Shown here: positions 24,588 through 34,225 of the stretch, one piece after another | Layout: each line of letters begins with the position of its first letter | Position numbering within the stretch: the first letter of the stretch is position 1 | NCBI RefSeq assembly: GCF_900090275.1 | Contig: NZ_LT607755.1 | Coordinates: 1,984,001-2,048,000, forward strand | DNA: 64,000 bases | Direction: 5' to 3' | Source: Micromonospora zamorensis | Lineage (GTDB): Bacteria > Actinomycetota > Actinomycetes > Mycobacteriales > Micromonosporaceae | Translations under genes and position numbers: made by a program | The notes under the pieces: model-generated | Seen by the model: only the letters and a program-made list of their open reading frames with translations | What the model was told of the DNA's origin: nothing | Databases searched by the model: none

Positions 24588-25841
24588 TCATGTGGAAGGC
24601 CGGTCACTGTCTCCGCTCGAAGTCAGGACGTGTCGGGTCCGATCCCCGGTCCAGGCCGCTTCGAGGATCGCGGTCAGGCTGGCGGTGTCGGTCGGGCCTG
24701 GATGGTTCTGGATCAAGCGGGTGACCCCACTGGCCATTTCCGCGAAGCGCGGGAGGTCGGCGCGTGCCACGCCGATGTCCGCCAAGGTGGGAGGGATGCC
24801 GATGTCGGCAAGGAGCCCGTCGAGCCAGGTGAGGAACGTGTCTGCGGCCTCGGCATCCGAGGCGCCGTTCACGTCGAGCCCGCACACCGCGGCGAGGATG
24901 GCCAACCGGTCGCTGATGGCATCCCCGGCCGCGTCCAGCGCGTAGGGCAGTAGCAGCCCGACGCCCAGGCCGTGCGGGGTGTGCGTGGCTGCGCCGATGG
25001 GGTACTGGAGGGCGTGCGGGGCCGCGTTGCCCGCGTGGGAAAATGCGAGCCCGGCGAGCATGGAGCCGTAGGACATGTCCGCGCGCGCGTCCGTGTCGCC
25101 TCCATCCCGGACAGCACGCCGCAAGCTACGGGCGATCCGCTCCGCAGCCAGGAGGGCGTAGTGGTCGGTGATCGGGTTGCGGCCGAGGAACACCTGCTCC
25201 ACCGGGTCGCGCGGTCCGTGGGCCCGGGGTCGCGCGGTGTAGCTCTCCACCGCGTGACAGAACGCGTCGATGCCGGAGTGGGCGGTGACGTTCGCAGGGC
25301 AGGTGTAGGTGAGTTCGGGGTCGACGATGGCGAAGTCGGGCACGATGTGGACGCTGGAAACCCCCACCTTCTGCTCGCGGTCCGGGTCGGTCAACACCGA
25401 GACGGGTGTGAGCTCGGAGCCGGTGCCTGACGTCGTCGGGACCGCGACGAGAGGAAGCGTCGGCCCCGGCACCTTCGACTCGCCGTAGAAGTCGCGCGGC
25501 GTCCCACCGTGGCGTCGGATGACGCCGACGATTTTGGCGAGGTCAATCACCGTGCCACCCCCGATGGCGAGGATCACGTCGGCGTCCACCTCGGCGGCGA
25601 CCGAGACGGCCAGGGCCACATCGGAGAGTGGCACGTCTGGAGTCGCGTCGGAAAATACCCCGACGACCTTGACCTTCTCCCGCACGGCGGCCACGATCTC
25701 GGCCACGCCCGGCTGCCCCAGAAGAACCTGGTCGGTCACGATGAGGACTCGCGAGCCACTCTCGGCCACCACTCGTGGGATGTTCTGCGCGACCCCTTCG
25801 CCCACTATCAGCTGGCGTGGTCCGCGGAAGGTCTCAAGCAT
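24588..25841 (-). CDS. Iron-containing alcohol dehydrogenase
   Basis: This 417-residue group III alcohol dehydrogenase has the NAD(P) motif IGGGTVIDLAK, PTTSGTGSE, and the metal-site stretches AHSGIDAFCHAVESY and HALQYPIGAATHTPHG. An insert RNPITDHYALLA recalls hydroxyacid-oxoacid transhydrogenases. It is the last gene of a leftward operon with an aldehyde dehydrogenase and an ABC importer. It would oxidise an imported alcohol or hydroxy acid, with the aldehyde product passed to the next enzyme; the substrate is unknown. Confidence 0.9.
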   Translation of the reverse strand: MLETFRGPRQLIVGEGVAQNIPRVVAESGSRVLIVTDQVLLGQPGVAEIVAAVREKVKVVGVFSDATPDVPLSDVALAVSVAAEVDADVILAIGGGTVIDLAKIVGVIRRHGGTPRDFYGESKVPGPTLPLVAVPTTSGTGSELTPVSVLTDPDREQKVGVSSVHIVPDFAIVDPELTYTCPANVTAHSGIDAFCHAVESYTARPRAHGPRDPVEQVFLGRNPITDHYALLAAERIARSLRRAVRDGGDTDARADMSYGSMLAGLAFSHAGNAAPHALQYPIGAATHTPHGLGVGLLLPYALDAAGDAISDRLAILAAVCGLDVNGASDAEAADTFLTWLDGLLADIGIPPTLADIGVARADLPRFAEMASGVTRLIQNHPGPTDTASLTAILEAAWTGDRTRHVLTSSGDSDRPST

Positions 25842-25949
25842 GTCAGTGCCTCTCCGGAACGTCGGCGGCGATGTGCTGGGCGGACGTCCAGGTCACCTGC
25901 GAGACCGGGACGGCGGCGGCAAGGTTGGCCGCCCGGATGGCGCAGGCCG

Positions 25950-27410
25950 TCACGGTAGGTCGATCGCCACGTAGGTGAGATCGAGGTATTCAAGGACGCC
26001 CTCGTGCGACCCCTCCTTGCCGATCCCGGACTGCTTCACGCCTCCGAACGGAGCTGACGGGTCCGATATCAGGCCACGGTTGATGCCGAGCATCCCCGTC
26101 TCCAGCCCCTCGGCGAACCGGAGCGCCCGCTGGAGGTCACGGGTGAAGATGTATCCGGCCAGGCCGTGTTCGGTGTCGTTGGCCTTCGCCATCACCTCGT
26201 CGTCGGACGTGAACGAGATGATCGGCGCCACCGGCCCGAAGATCTCCGCCTTCAGCATCCGCGCATCTTCGGGCACGTCGACGAGGACGGTAGGCGGGTA
26301 GAAGTGGCCCGGCCCATCCGGGCGCTCGCCGCCCACCAGGAGCCGGGCGCCGCGATCGACCGCGTCGGCGACGAGCTCGTCGATCTTGGTGACCGAGGCC
26401 TCGTCGATCAACGCCCCGACGTCCACACCCTCGTCGAGACCATGGCCCACCGAAAGCGCGCCCATCCGCTCGGCGAAGCGCGCCGTGAACTCCTCGCGCA
26501 CCGGCTCCTCGACGTAGATCCGGTTGGCCGCGATGCAGGACTCCCCGATGTTGCGCATCTTGGCCACCATGGCACCGTCGAGCGCGACGTCCAGGTCAGC
26601 GTCGGCACACACGATCAAGGCCGCGTTGCCGCCCAGTTCCATTGAGGTACGCAGCACGTTGTCCGCAGCCTGTCGTAGCAGCACGCGCCCGACCTCGGTC
26701 GACCCGGTGAACGAGAGCTTGCGGGTCCGACTGTCGGCCAGCAGTGCTGAGACCACCGCGCCGGCGCGCTTGGTGGTCACCACGTTGACGACGCCCGGGG
26801 GAACGCCGACCTCCTCCATGATGCGGGCCAGGAACAGCATGGTGAGTGGCGTCTGGGCTGCTGGCTTGGTGATCGTCGTGCAGCCCGCGGCCAGCGCAGG
26901 AGCGATCTTGCGGGCACCCATGGCCAACGGAAAGTTCCAGGGCGTCACGAAGACGCACGGTCCGACCGGCTTCGGCACGGTGAGGATGCGATATCCACCC
27001 GCCGGAGCGGTGCTGTAGCGCCCCTCGACGCGTACCGCCTCCTCGGCGAACCATCGGAAGAACTCGGCGCCGTAGGCCACCTCTCCCCGAGCCTCGGCGA
27101 GCGGCTTGCCCATCTCGAGCGTTATCAGCCGGGCGACCTCCTCGGATCGCTCGGTCAGTGCCCGGTACGTCGCGGTCAACAACTCCGACCGTTTCCGCGG
27201 CGCGGTGGCCGCCCACTCCGCCATTGCCTTGCTCGCCGCGTCCAGAGCGGCGAGCCCGTCGACGACGTCGGCGTCCGCAACCTCGGCGATGGTCTTGCCG
27301 GTGGCCGGGTCCTCGACGGCAAAGGTGGCTCCGCTTGCGGCGTCGCGCCAGGCGTCGCCGATCCGGAGCCGCCGGTGCTCGGGGGCCAGGACGTTCATCG
27401 GGTCACTCAT
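25950..27410 (-). CDS. NAD(P)-dependent aldehyde dehydrogenase (succinate-semialdehyde type)
   Basis: The 486-residue enzyme carries VTPWNFPLAMGARKIAPALA, the cofactor-loop FTGSTEVGR, the catalytic glutamate in MELGGNA, and the catalytic cysteine in NIGESCIAANR. The tail GGVKQSGIGKEGSHEG is typical of GabD-like enzymes. ATG 27410 is used. It lies 108 bp before the iron alcohol dehydrogenase and 150 bp after the ATPase genes on the same strand. It probably oxidises the aldehyde made by the alcohol dehydrogenase to an acid. Confidence 0.92.
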   Translation of the reverse strand: MSDPMNVLAPEHRRLRIGDAWRDAASGATFAVEDPATGKTIAEVADADVVDGLAALDAASKAMAEWAATAPRKRSELLTATYRALTERSEEVARLITLEMGKPLAEARGEVAYGAEFFRWFAEEAVRVEGRYSTAPAGGYRILTVPKPVGPCVFVTPWNFPLAMGARKIAPALAAGCTTITKPAAQTPLTMLFLARIMEEVGVPPGVVNVVTTKRAGAVVSALLADSRTRKLSFTGSTEVGRVLLRQAADNVLRTSMELGGNAALIVCADADLDVALDGAMVAKMRNIGESCIAANRIYVEEPVREEFTARFAERMGALSVGHGLDEGVDVGALIDEASVTKIDELVADAVDRGARLLVGGERPDGPGHFYPPTVLVDVPEDARMLKAEIFGPVAPIISFTSDDEVMAKANDTEHGLAGYIFTRDLQRALRFAEGLETGMLGINRGLISDPSAPFGGVKQSGIGKEGSHEGVLEYLDLTYVAIDLP

Positions 27411-27560
27411 CGCGTCGCCTCCTGTGATCTTCCTGGTGATGTCCGGCGTGCCTCAGCGATCGCCACGGCCGTCCCACCGTCGTCAGGCCGTGCGCACTGG
27501 TGACGGTCCGACGCTCGATTGCCCCGTACGGGCGCATGTTGCCGTCGCCGCCTGGCGCGG

Positions 27561-28637
27561 TTACCGCCCCGCCTCGGACAGCGATAGCCCGGTGCCCGCA
27601 TCGAACAGGTGCGCACGATCCAGGTCGACAGTGACAAGCAGCCGCTCGCCCGGCGTACCGGTGACGGTGGGTCGTGCCTTGACCTTGAGGATCTCCGCCC
27701 CCACTCGGACGTCGACCACTGTCCGGTCACCGAGCGGCTCAAGCCCGTAGAGCTCACCCGACAACGACGCGTTCCCATGCTGCTCGACGGACAGGTCCTC
27801 CGCGCGCAGGCCCAGAAGCAGCGCACGACCGTCCTCGGCCGTGGTCCAGCGGGGCCGCGGCAGCGTCCACCCTTCAGCGCCGACCAGACGATCACCCTCG
27901 GCGTGGCAGGCGAGCAGGCTGATCGGCGGGCTCCCGACGAATCCTGCGACCCACTGGTTGGCTGGACGCTCGTACACCTCGGTCGGCGTTCCGACCTGTT
28001 GCACCTTCCCCTCCTTGAGGACCGCGACCTGGTCGGCCATGGACAGGGCCTCGACCTGGTCGTTGGTCACGTAGACGAAGGTCGCTCCGAGGCTCCGGTG
28101 GATGCGGGTGAGCTCGGTGCGCATCTCGACGCGGAGCTTGAGGTCGAGGTTCGTCAGCGGCTCGTCCATGAGAAACGCGCGCGGGCGACGGACCAGCGCC
28201 CGGGCCAGGGCAACACGCTGCATCTCACCGCCCGACAACTGCGCGGGACGACGCTGCAGCAGACGTTCGATGTGCAGCAGGCTCGACATCTGCTCGACGG
28301 CAGCGGCGATCTCGCTTGGAGAACAGCGGCGTGCCCGCAGCGGCGAGGCGATGTTCTCGTACACCGTGTGCCGCGGGTAGAGGGCGTAGCTCTGGAAGAC
28401 CATGGCCAGGTCGCGTGCGGCCGGGGCGTCACCGGTCGCGTCCCTGCCGTCCAGATGCACCGACCCGGCGTCAGGCTTGTCCAGGCCGGCTATCGCTCGC
28501 AGGGTAGTCGTCTTGCCTGCCCCGGAGGGCCCGAGCACGACGAAGAACGAGCCGTCCGGCACGTCCAGCGTCACCCCGTCCAGGGCTTGGACTTTTCCGA
28601 AGGACTTGCGCAGCCCGTGCACTGCCACGGTTCCCAT
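27561..28637 (-). CDS. ABC importer ATPase, MalK/UgpC type, altered H-loop
   Basis: This 358-residue ATPase has Walker A GPSGAGKTT, Q-loop FQSYALYP, signature LSGGEMQRVALARAL, Walker B FLMDEP, and a C-terminal TOBE domain. The switch region reads VTNDQ where nearly all relatives have VTHDQ, so the H-loop histidine is N192. The start overlaps the partner ATPase stop (TGATG). As the partner has an intact H-loop, the transporter may be a heterodimer with one weakened ATP site. Confidence 0.92.
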   Translation of the reverse strand: MGTVAVHGLRKSFGKVQALDGVTLDVPDGSFFVVLGPSGAGKTTTLRAIAGLDKPDAGSVHLDGRDATGDAPAARDLAMVFQSYALYPRHTVYENIASPLRARRCSPSEIAAAVEQMSSLLHIERLLQRRPAQLSGGEMQRVALARALVRRPRAFLMDEPLTNLDLKLRVEMRTELTRIHRSLGATFVYVTNDQVEALSMADQVAVLKEGKVQQVGTPTEVYERPANQWVAGFVGSPPISLLACHAEGDRLVGAEGWTLPRPRWTTAEDGRALLLGLRAEDLSVEQHGNASLSGELYGLEPLGDRTVVDVRVGAEILKVKARPTVTGTPGERLLVTVDLDRAHLFDAGTGLSLSEAGR

Positions 28638-29704
28638 CAGGCCACCAGCTCTTCCGTGCTCACGTCGTAGACCGCCGGGGTCCCGCCGGTGTGCCGCAAC
28701 CCGACAGTTGCGTCAGCGGCGAAACGGACAGTCGGTGGCATCCGAACCCGGACGTCGCGCTGGCCGCTGTGGTCGACCACGTAGATGATTTCGTCGCCCA
28801 GCCACTCCGCCGAGACCACGCGGGCCGGGACCGAACGTTCCGCCCCTGGTGCGGTGACTTCCAGCGCCTCCGGCCGGACGCCTGCGACCAGGCGACGGTC
28901 GCGCGGCAGGCCTGACGGTGGCGTGAGGACCAGTCCGCCCTGACCGCGCAGCTTCCCGTCGGCAACCTCCACGTCGATGAGGTTCATCGGCGGGGAGCCG
29001 ATGAACGCGGCGCAGAAAAGACTCGCCGGACGGTCGTAGACCTCCAACGGTGTGCCGATCTGCTCGACGCGGCCCTTGTTGAGGATGGCGATTCGGTGAC
29101 CGAGCGACATCGCCTCGACCTGGTCGTGGGTGACGTAGACCATCGTCGCCCCCAGTTCCCCCTGCAGGTGCTTGATCTCCGTGCGCATGTCCGCCCTCAA
29201 CTCGGCGTCCAGATTGGTGAGAGGTTCGTCCATCAGGAAAGCGCGCGGTCGTCGCACCAGGGCGCGAGCAAGCGCGACGCGCTGCTGCTCCCCGCCGGAC
29301 AGTTGGCGCGGTCGCCGGTCCAGGAGCGGACCAAGCCGCATCAGCCGGGCGGCCTCTTCAACCCGTTTGTGCACCTCGGGCTTGGGCAGTCCCTCGGCCC
29401 GCAGTGGGAACGCCAGGTTGTCGCGGGTTTTCAGATGCGGGTAGAGAGCGTAGAACTGGAACACCATGGCGATGTCGCGCTCGGCGGGCGGAAGGTCGTT
29501 GACGAGCGTGTCGCCGATGCGGATGTCGCCCGTCGTCTGCCTCTCCAGGCCGGCTATGGCCCGCAGCGTGGTCGTCTTGCCGCAGCCCGAGGGGCCGAGC
29601 ATCACGAACAGCTCGCCGTCGTCGATGGACAGGTCCACGTGGTCGACCGCGACCGTCCCGTCCGGGTAGCGCTTGTGCAGGGCGGTCACCTCGATGCCCG
29701 CCAT
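28637..29704 (-). CDS. ABC importer ATPase, MalK/UgpC type
   Basis: This 355-residue ATPase has Walker A GPSGCGKTT, signature LSGGEQQRVALARAL, FLMDEPLTNLD, and a normal H-loop VTHDQ (H193), followed by a TOBE/OB-type regulatory domain. It starts at ATG 29704 overlapping the permease stop. The long open frame upstream is not coding. Together with the next ATPase it would drive the MalFG-type permease pair. Confidence 0.93.
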   Translation of the reverse strand: MAGIEVTALHKRYPDGTVAVDHVDLSIDDGELFVMLGPSGCGKTTTLRAIAGLERQTTGDIRIGDTLVNDLPPAERDIAMVFQFYALYPHLKTRDNLAFPLRAEGLPKPEVHKRVEEAARLMRLGPLLDRRPRQLSGGEQQRVALARALVRRPRAFLMDEPLTNLDAELRADMRTEIKHLQGELGATMVYVTHDQVEAMSLGHRIAILNKGRVEQIGTPLEVYDRPASLFCAAFIGSPPMNLIDVEVADGKLRGQGGLVLTPPSGLPRDRRLVAGVRPEALEVTAPGAERSVPARVVSAEWLGDEIIYVVDHSGQRDVRVRMPPTVRFAADATVGLRHTGGTPAVYDVSTEELVA

Positions 29705-30615
29705 CAGCGTCGCACCGCCCCGAGCGTCACACCGGCGATGAGGTGCCTGCGCACCAGGTACGCGAAGACGAGCACCGGTAGGGCGAACACCACGGAGGCG
29801 GCGGCCACGAGACCCCAGTCCGTGGTGGTGCCGCCGATGAGGCCGGCGATGGCGGGTGGGGCCGTCCGGACGCTGTCGCTGGAGGTGAGGAAGGTGGCGA
29901 ACACGAACTCGTTCCACGAGAAGATGAGTGCGAAGACCGCCGTCGCGGCGATGCCGGGCACGAGCAGGGGGAGGGTGAATCGCCGGAACGCCTGCAAACG
30001 GGTGTAGCCGTCGAGCATGGCGGCATCCTCGTACTCAGCGGGCACCTCGTCGACGAACCCCTTCATCATCCAGATCGTGAACGGGACGTTGAAAGCGCTG
30101 TAGATGAGGATCAGGCCGAGCTTGTTGTCGATGAGTCCGACTTGGCGGTACATGAGGAAGATCGGAATCACGACCACCACGGGCGGCATGAAGCGCGTGG
30201 ACAGGATGAAGAACAGTTGGTCCTTCTTGGCCTTGACGGCGAAGCGTGAGTAGGCCCAGGCCGCCGGAACCCCCAGCACGGTGGCCAGCACCGTGGAAGC
30301 TCCGGCGACCACGACGGAGTTGAGGAACGAGACGGACAAGGCCGAGCGACCGCCGTCGGGGGCGAAGAACACGTCCTTGTAATGGGCCAGAGTGACAGTG
30401 AAGTCGAAGAACTTGGCCGGGATGGCGTAGACGTCCCGGTTCTCCTTGATGGACGTCTCGATCATCCACAGCACCGGAAAGAGCATCACGACGGCCAGCA
30501 CGGTCAGCAGCGTGACCTCCAGCGCGGAGCGGCCCCGTCCGCCCAGGCGGCGCGCGGGGGGAGTGTGATCCCGGGCAGGACCTGTGGACACGGCCTCGTC
30601 GACGGAGACGGCCAT
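29704..30615 (-). CDS. ABC importer permease, MalG type
   Basis: This 303-residue protein has six hydrophobic segments and the ATPase-contact loop EDAAMLDGYTRLQAFRRFTL, the EAA motif of carbohydrate-type permeases. It begins at ATG 30615, overlapping the MalF-type stop (TGATG). It forms the channel with the upstream permease. The importer class usually handles sugars, polyols or glycerol derivatives. Confidence 0.92.
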   Translation of the reverse strand: MAVSVDEAVSTGPARDHTPPARRLGGRGRSALEVTLLTVLAVVMLFPVLWMIETSIKENRDVYAIPAKFFDFTVTLAHYKDVFFAPDGGRSALSVSFLNSVVVAGASTVLATVLGVPAAWAYSRFAVKAKKDQLFFILSTRFMPPVVVVIPIFLMYRQVGLIDNKLGLILIYSAFNVPFTIWMMKGFVDEVPAEYEDAAMLDGYTRLQAFRRFTLPLLVPGIAATAVFALIFSWNEFVFATFLTSSDSVRTAPPAIAGLIGGTTTDWGLVAAASVVFALPVLVFAYLVRRHLIAGVTLGAVRR

Positions 30616-31565
30616 CAGCCCTCCTTGAGCTTGTTCAGGTAGCGCAGGTAGAACTGCGTGAGGACGATGACGACGAGGACCATGAGGATCCCGTACGCCG
30701 AAGCGGTTCCGGTGTTGAAGCCCAGGAACGCGACCTTGTAGATGTGGAACGACAACGTCTCGGTGGAGACACCCGGGCCTCCGTTGGTGAGGATGTAGAC
30801 GAGGTCGAACAGCCGGAATGCCTCGATGGCCCTGAACATCACGGCAATGAGAAGCAGTGGCCATACCAGCGGAAGAGTGATGGTGCGGAACCGGAACCAC
30901 TCCGACGCCCGGTCGATCGAGGCGGCCTCGTAGAGGTACTTGGGAACCGCGGTGAGGCCCGCAAGCGCGATGAGCATGATGAACGGCGTCCATTGCCAGG
31001 TGTCGACCACGATCAGGGAGAGCAGCGCTGTTCGCTGCCGGGTGAGCCACTCCACCTGCCCCAGGCCGAGCGAGCCGAGCATGCTGTTGACCACACCGAA
31101 TTGCGCGTCGAGCATGAATCGCCAGAACAGCCCGACCACGACCGGCGACAGCATCATCGGAACCAGAAACAGAGTGGTCAGCACTCCTCGCCCATGCGTG
31201 CGCCGTGAGATCAGGTAGGCGATGCCGAATCCGAGCACGGTCTGCAGGCCGACCGCGCCGACCACGTAGATCAACGTCGTCAAGGCACGCGTGTGGACCT
31301 GCGCCGACGTCAGGATGGCGGTGTAGTTCCCGAACCCGATGAATTTGGCGGGCCCTCCGCGGGTGGCCGAGTAGTCGGTGAAGGACAGGTACAACGCCCA
31401 CAGCAACGGGAACACCGACATGGCGAGCAACAGCAGCATCGCGGGGGAGATGAAGGTAACGGCGAGCCAGCGGTCGCTCAACCGGCGGGACCGACCCGGT
31501 GCAGGTGGCGTCGCGGACGCCACCTGCCCGGGGTGATCGGTCTTCAGAGGGACGGCGTCACTCAC
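30615..31565 (-). CDS. ABC importer permease, MalF type
   Basis: The 316-residue protein has a cytoplasmic N-tail, six membrane segments beginning with WLAVTFISPAMLLLLAMSVF, and the EAA-loop EAASIDRASEWFRFRTITLP. The start GTG 31565 overlaps the binding-protein stop as GTGA. It pairs with the MalG-type permease. Confidence 0.92.
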   Translation of the reverse strand: MSDAVPLKTDHPGQVASATPPAPGRSRRLSDRWLAVTFISPAMLLLLAMSVFPLLWALYLSFTDYSATRGGPAKFIGFGNYTAILTSAQVHTRALTTLIYVVGAVGLQTVLGFGIAYLISRRTHGRGVLTTLFLVPMMLSPVVVGLFWRFMLDAQFGVVNSMLGSLGLGQVEWLTRQRTALLSLIVVDTWQWTPFIMLIALAGLTAVPKYLYEAASIDRASEWFRFRTITLPLVWPLLLIAVMFRAIEAFRLFDLVYILTNGGPGVSTETLSFHIYKVAFLGFNTGTASAYGILMVLVVIVLTQFYLRYLNKLKEG

Positions 31566-32995
31566 AGTCCGCCGCCGCCCTTGCGGCTGCTCGAGTCGAG
31601 CACGCTCTGCTGCTCCTTGGCGATGTCGTCGAGCGCATCCTTCGGCTTCTTCGCGCCGTTGAGAGCCGCGTTCACGTTGGTGTTCTCAATGTCGACGAGG
31701 CGCGCGTACTCGGGCACGTTCCACATGTCCCGCATCCGCGGAACCGAGTCGGTGTACACCTGGTTGAACGGCCCGGCATTGAGGAACTCGGGCGACTCCA
31801 GGGCGTCCGTACGCGATGGCACGCCACCCGCCGCGGCCCACTTCTTCTGGATGTCAGCCCGCTCGAACCACTTCATGAAGTTCAGGGCCTCCGCCTGGTT
31901 TGCCGCGGAGGAGTAGGCCGACACGTGCATCCCCATACCGCCGAGCGGCACCAGGTTCGTCTTCTGGCTCGGCAGGGTGGCAAACCCCAGCTTGTCGAGA
32001 ATCTGCTCCCGCGTGGTGCCGAGCGTCGACTGCTTCGGATCGAGCAGGCCGCCGCTCGCGGCGATCCAGTTGAACGCGATGCAGGCCTTGCCCTGAGCGA
32101 CCGCCGCGTTCACCTCGTCGATGAACCAGTTGCCGGAGCCCTTGGCGGTCAGCGGCTTCATCTTGTTGACCAGGACGTCCATCGCCTCCTGGCCCGCAGC
32201 GTCGTTGAGGACGCCCTCGATCTTGCGGTTCTTGGGGTCCCAGAGGTTGCCTCCGTAGACGCCGTTGACCGTGTTGTAGGTGACGGCCGCGGCGTCGGAG
32301 CCGTTGGCCTGGTGGAAAGCCAGCCCGCTGACGCCAGGGTTGTCCGCCTGGCACTTCGCGGCGGCTGCGATCATCTGGTCCCAGGTCTGCGGTGGCTTGT
32401 CGCCGATCAGGTCCTTGCGGTAGATCATCGTCCAGGTGTCGCCGAGCAGCGGCAGTCCGTAGAGGCTGGCGTTCTCGTCGCGCTTGCCGGTCTCCGCCTG
32501 GGGGAACTGGCCGTACGCCGCCAGGAGGTACGGGTTGTAGGCCGTGACGTCGATGTTGTTCTTGACGAAGTCGGTGAGGTCGAGGATGTTGCCGTTCGTC
32601 ACGGCCTCGCCGATGTGTTGCGAGTCCAGGATCGCGATGTCGAAGTCGGTCTTGCGCGCGGCGAACTGGGTGAACATCGCGTCGTGCCAGTTGGCGTTCG
32701 GCACGGTGTTGACCTTGATGGTCGCGTTCGGCCGCTCTTTCTTGTACTCCGCGTTCGCGAAGGCTTCTAGTGCCTTGGCGGGCGGCCAGTCGAACCAGAT
32801 GAAGCTGAGGTTCAGCGGGTCCTTGGTGAGCTCCGGTATGGTCGCCGGCGCCTTGGGGGCGCTCGTCTTCCCGCCGTCGTCCTTGTCATCGCCGCAAGCC
32901 GTCACGGTCGTGGCCACCAGCAGCATGGCTGCCGTCGCCAGCCGTACCTTTCGACCGGGAGCGGACATTCTTCCTATTCGCTTCGGATAGCGCAT
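31562..32995 (-). CDS. Solute-binding lipoprotein of the ABC importer
   Basis: This 477-residue lipoprotein has a basic start, a hydrophobic core and the lipobox VTAC followed by GDDKDDGG. The mature part is a type 1 extracellular solute-binding protein (ANAEYKKERPNATIKV, later YGLPLLGDTWTMIYRKDL). ATG 32995 is chosen; ATG 32968, with AGGA close upstream, is an alternative that keeps the lipobox. It leads the leftward operon of importer and dehydrogenases and is divergent from the GntR gene, its probable regulator. Confidence 0.9.
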   Translation of the reverse strand: MRYPKRIGRMSAPGRKVRLATAAMLLVATTVTACGDDKDDGGKTSAPKAPATIPELTKDPLNLSFIWFDWPPAKALEAFANAEYKKERPNATIKVNTVPNANWHDAMFTQFAARKTDFDIAILDSQHIGEAVTNGNILDLTDFVKNNIDVTAYNPYLLAAYGQFPQAETGKRDENASLYGLPLLGDTWTMIYRKDLIGDKPPQTWDQMIAAAAKCQADNPGVSGLAFHQANGSDAAAVTYNTVNGVYGGNLWDPKNRKIEGVLNDAAGQEAMDVLVNKMKPLTAKGSGNWFIDEVNAAVAQGKACIAFNWIAASGGLLDPKQSTLGTTREQILDKLGFATLPSQKTNLVPLGGMGMHVSAYSSAANQAEALNFMKWFERADIQKKWAAAGGVPSRTDALESPEFLNAGPFNQVYTDSVPRMRDMWNVPEYARLVDIENTNVNAALNGAKKPKDALDDIAKEQQSVLDSSSRKGGGGL

Positions 32996-33392
32996 TTTTA
33001 TGCCTGCTTTCTGGGTGGGGACTTCTAGAACCTCGCTATGTGCTTCGCCGAGCAGTTGCTGGGTTGTGCAGGCGTGTTGCCGGGCTGCCGCGGGGGCCGA
33101 CCCGCGGACCGGCGTCACGAGTGCGCCGCGATGTACTGGGTCGTCGTCATGCTGTCGAACAGTCCTTCGGCCCATCTGCGGCCCGGTGACGAACCGAGCA
33201 GGACGTCGAACATGCCTAGGGGGAGCTTCAGGTGATCGAAGTAGAGCGATGGCTGGCGGCCCCGCCGTGGGTGCGGGATGGCGGGCATCCGACACCTTTC
33301 CTATACGATCCGAATGGGGGCGTCAGCATCCCGCAGCGCTGCGATCGATGTCAACAGCTTCCCGAAGACGCAAGGAAGGACCTAACGCCACG
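32996..33392. other. Divergent intergenic region
   Basis: This 397-bp gap separates the binding-protein gene from the GntR gene and must hold both promoters. I see no convincing palindromic operator and no plausible gene; frames present here lack ribosome sites and family features. Confidence 0.4.
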
Positions 33393-34136
33393 ATGGACGA
33401 CGAAGCGATGACCGCGCGGGGCCGTAGGGCCGTGACGGGCGGAATGCCGCCGGGAAGATCTGGTGGCCGGCTCGCCGACGAGGTGTACGACACGCTGCTC
33501 GGACAGCTGATGTCGCTACGGATCGAGCCTGGCTCCCGCGTCACGATCGACGTCCTCGCGCGAGAGCTGGGAGTCTCGCAGACGCCGATCCGAGACGCTC
33601 TGAACCGCATGGAGGCCGAGGGCCTGGTCGTACGTGTTCCTCATGCCGGCTACCGCATTCCTCCCCAGATCACCCGTCACCGATTCGAGGACATGCTCGA
33701 GGTCCGGCTGCTCCTCGAACCGGCGGCGGCGCGCAGGTCCGCGGAACGCGCGTCCTCGGAGCAGGTGGCCGGCCTGCGACGAATGCTGGAGGAGATGGCG
33801 GAGCTGGAGGGAGGCAACGAGCCGATGGCCTATGGCGCCTTCGGGCTACGCGACGCCGCTTTTCACGATCTCGTCGCCCTGAGCGCGGAGAACCAGGTCA
33901 TCCGTGAAGCGCTCGCTCGCCTGCACAGCCACGTGCACCTCTTCCGGCTTCACCACGACACTCAGGTCACTCACCTGGCCATGGCCGAGCATGAGGACAT
34001 TGTGGCCGCGATCGCCGCGCGTGACCCGGACGCCGCCGCCTACGCGATGCGTCGGCACATCCTGCGGTCCGGCGAGCGTTTCCGACGATTGTTCGACGAG
34101 GTCGAGGGCGCGGAAGGAGTGGCGGTAGAGGCTTGA
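33393..34136 (+). CDS. GntR-family regulator, FadR/FCD type
   Basis: The 247-residue protein has an N-terminal winged helix (residues 27-90: LADEVYDTLLGQLMSLRI, GVSQTPIRDALNRMEAEGLV) and an all-helical FCD domain with the metal-site histidines in FHDLV, HLFRLHHD and MAEHEDIVAAI. AAGGAAGGA lies somewhat far upstream of ATG 33393; ATG 33408 is possible. It is divergent from the importer operon and is its likely ligand-responsive repressor. FCD domains usually bind organic acids. Confidence 0.9.
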   Translation: MDDEAMTARGRRAVTGGMPPGRSGGRLADEVYDTLLGQLMSLRIEPGSRVTIDVLARELGVSQTPIRDALNRMEAEGLVVRVPHAGYRIPPQITRHRFEDMLEVRLLLEPAAARRSAERASSEQVAGLRRMLEEMAELEGGNEPMAYGAFGLRDAAFHDLVALSAENQVIREALARLHSHVHLFRLHHDTQVTHLAMAEHEDIVAAIAARDPDAAAYAMRRHILRSGERFRRLFDEVEGAEGVAVEA

Positions 34137-34225
34137 CGGGCACGCTGGGCCGAGGAATGCTAACCCAATCCTGATCGGATCGGATTGGATCCACCTCACC
34201 CGCCCCCAGATGCGAGGAGAAGCAG

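Noticed and set aside
33038..33235. Short frame in the gap before the GntR gene
   Set aside because: No ribosome site, odd composition and no similarity; it lies in a divergent promoter region.
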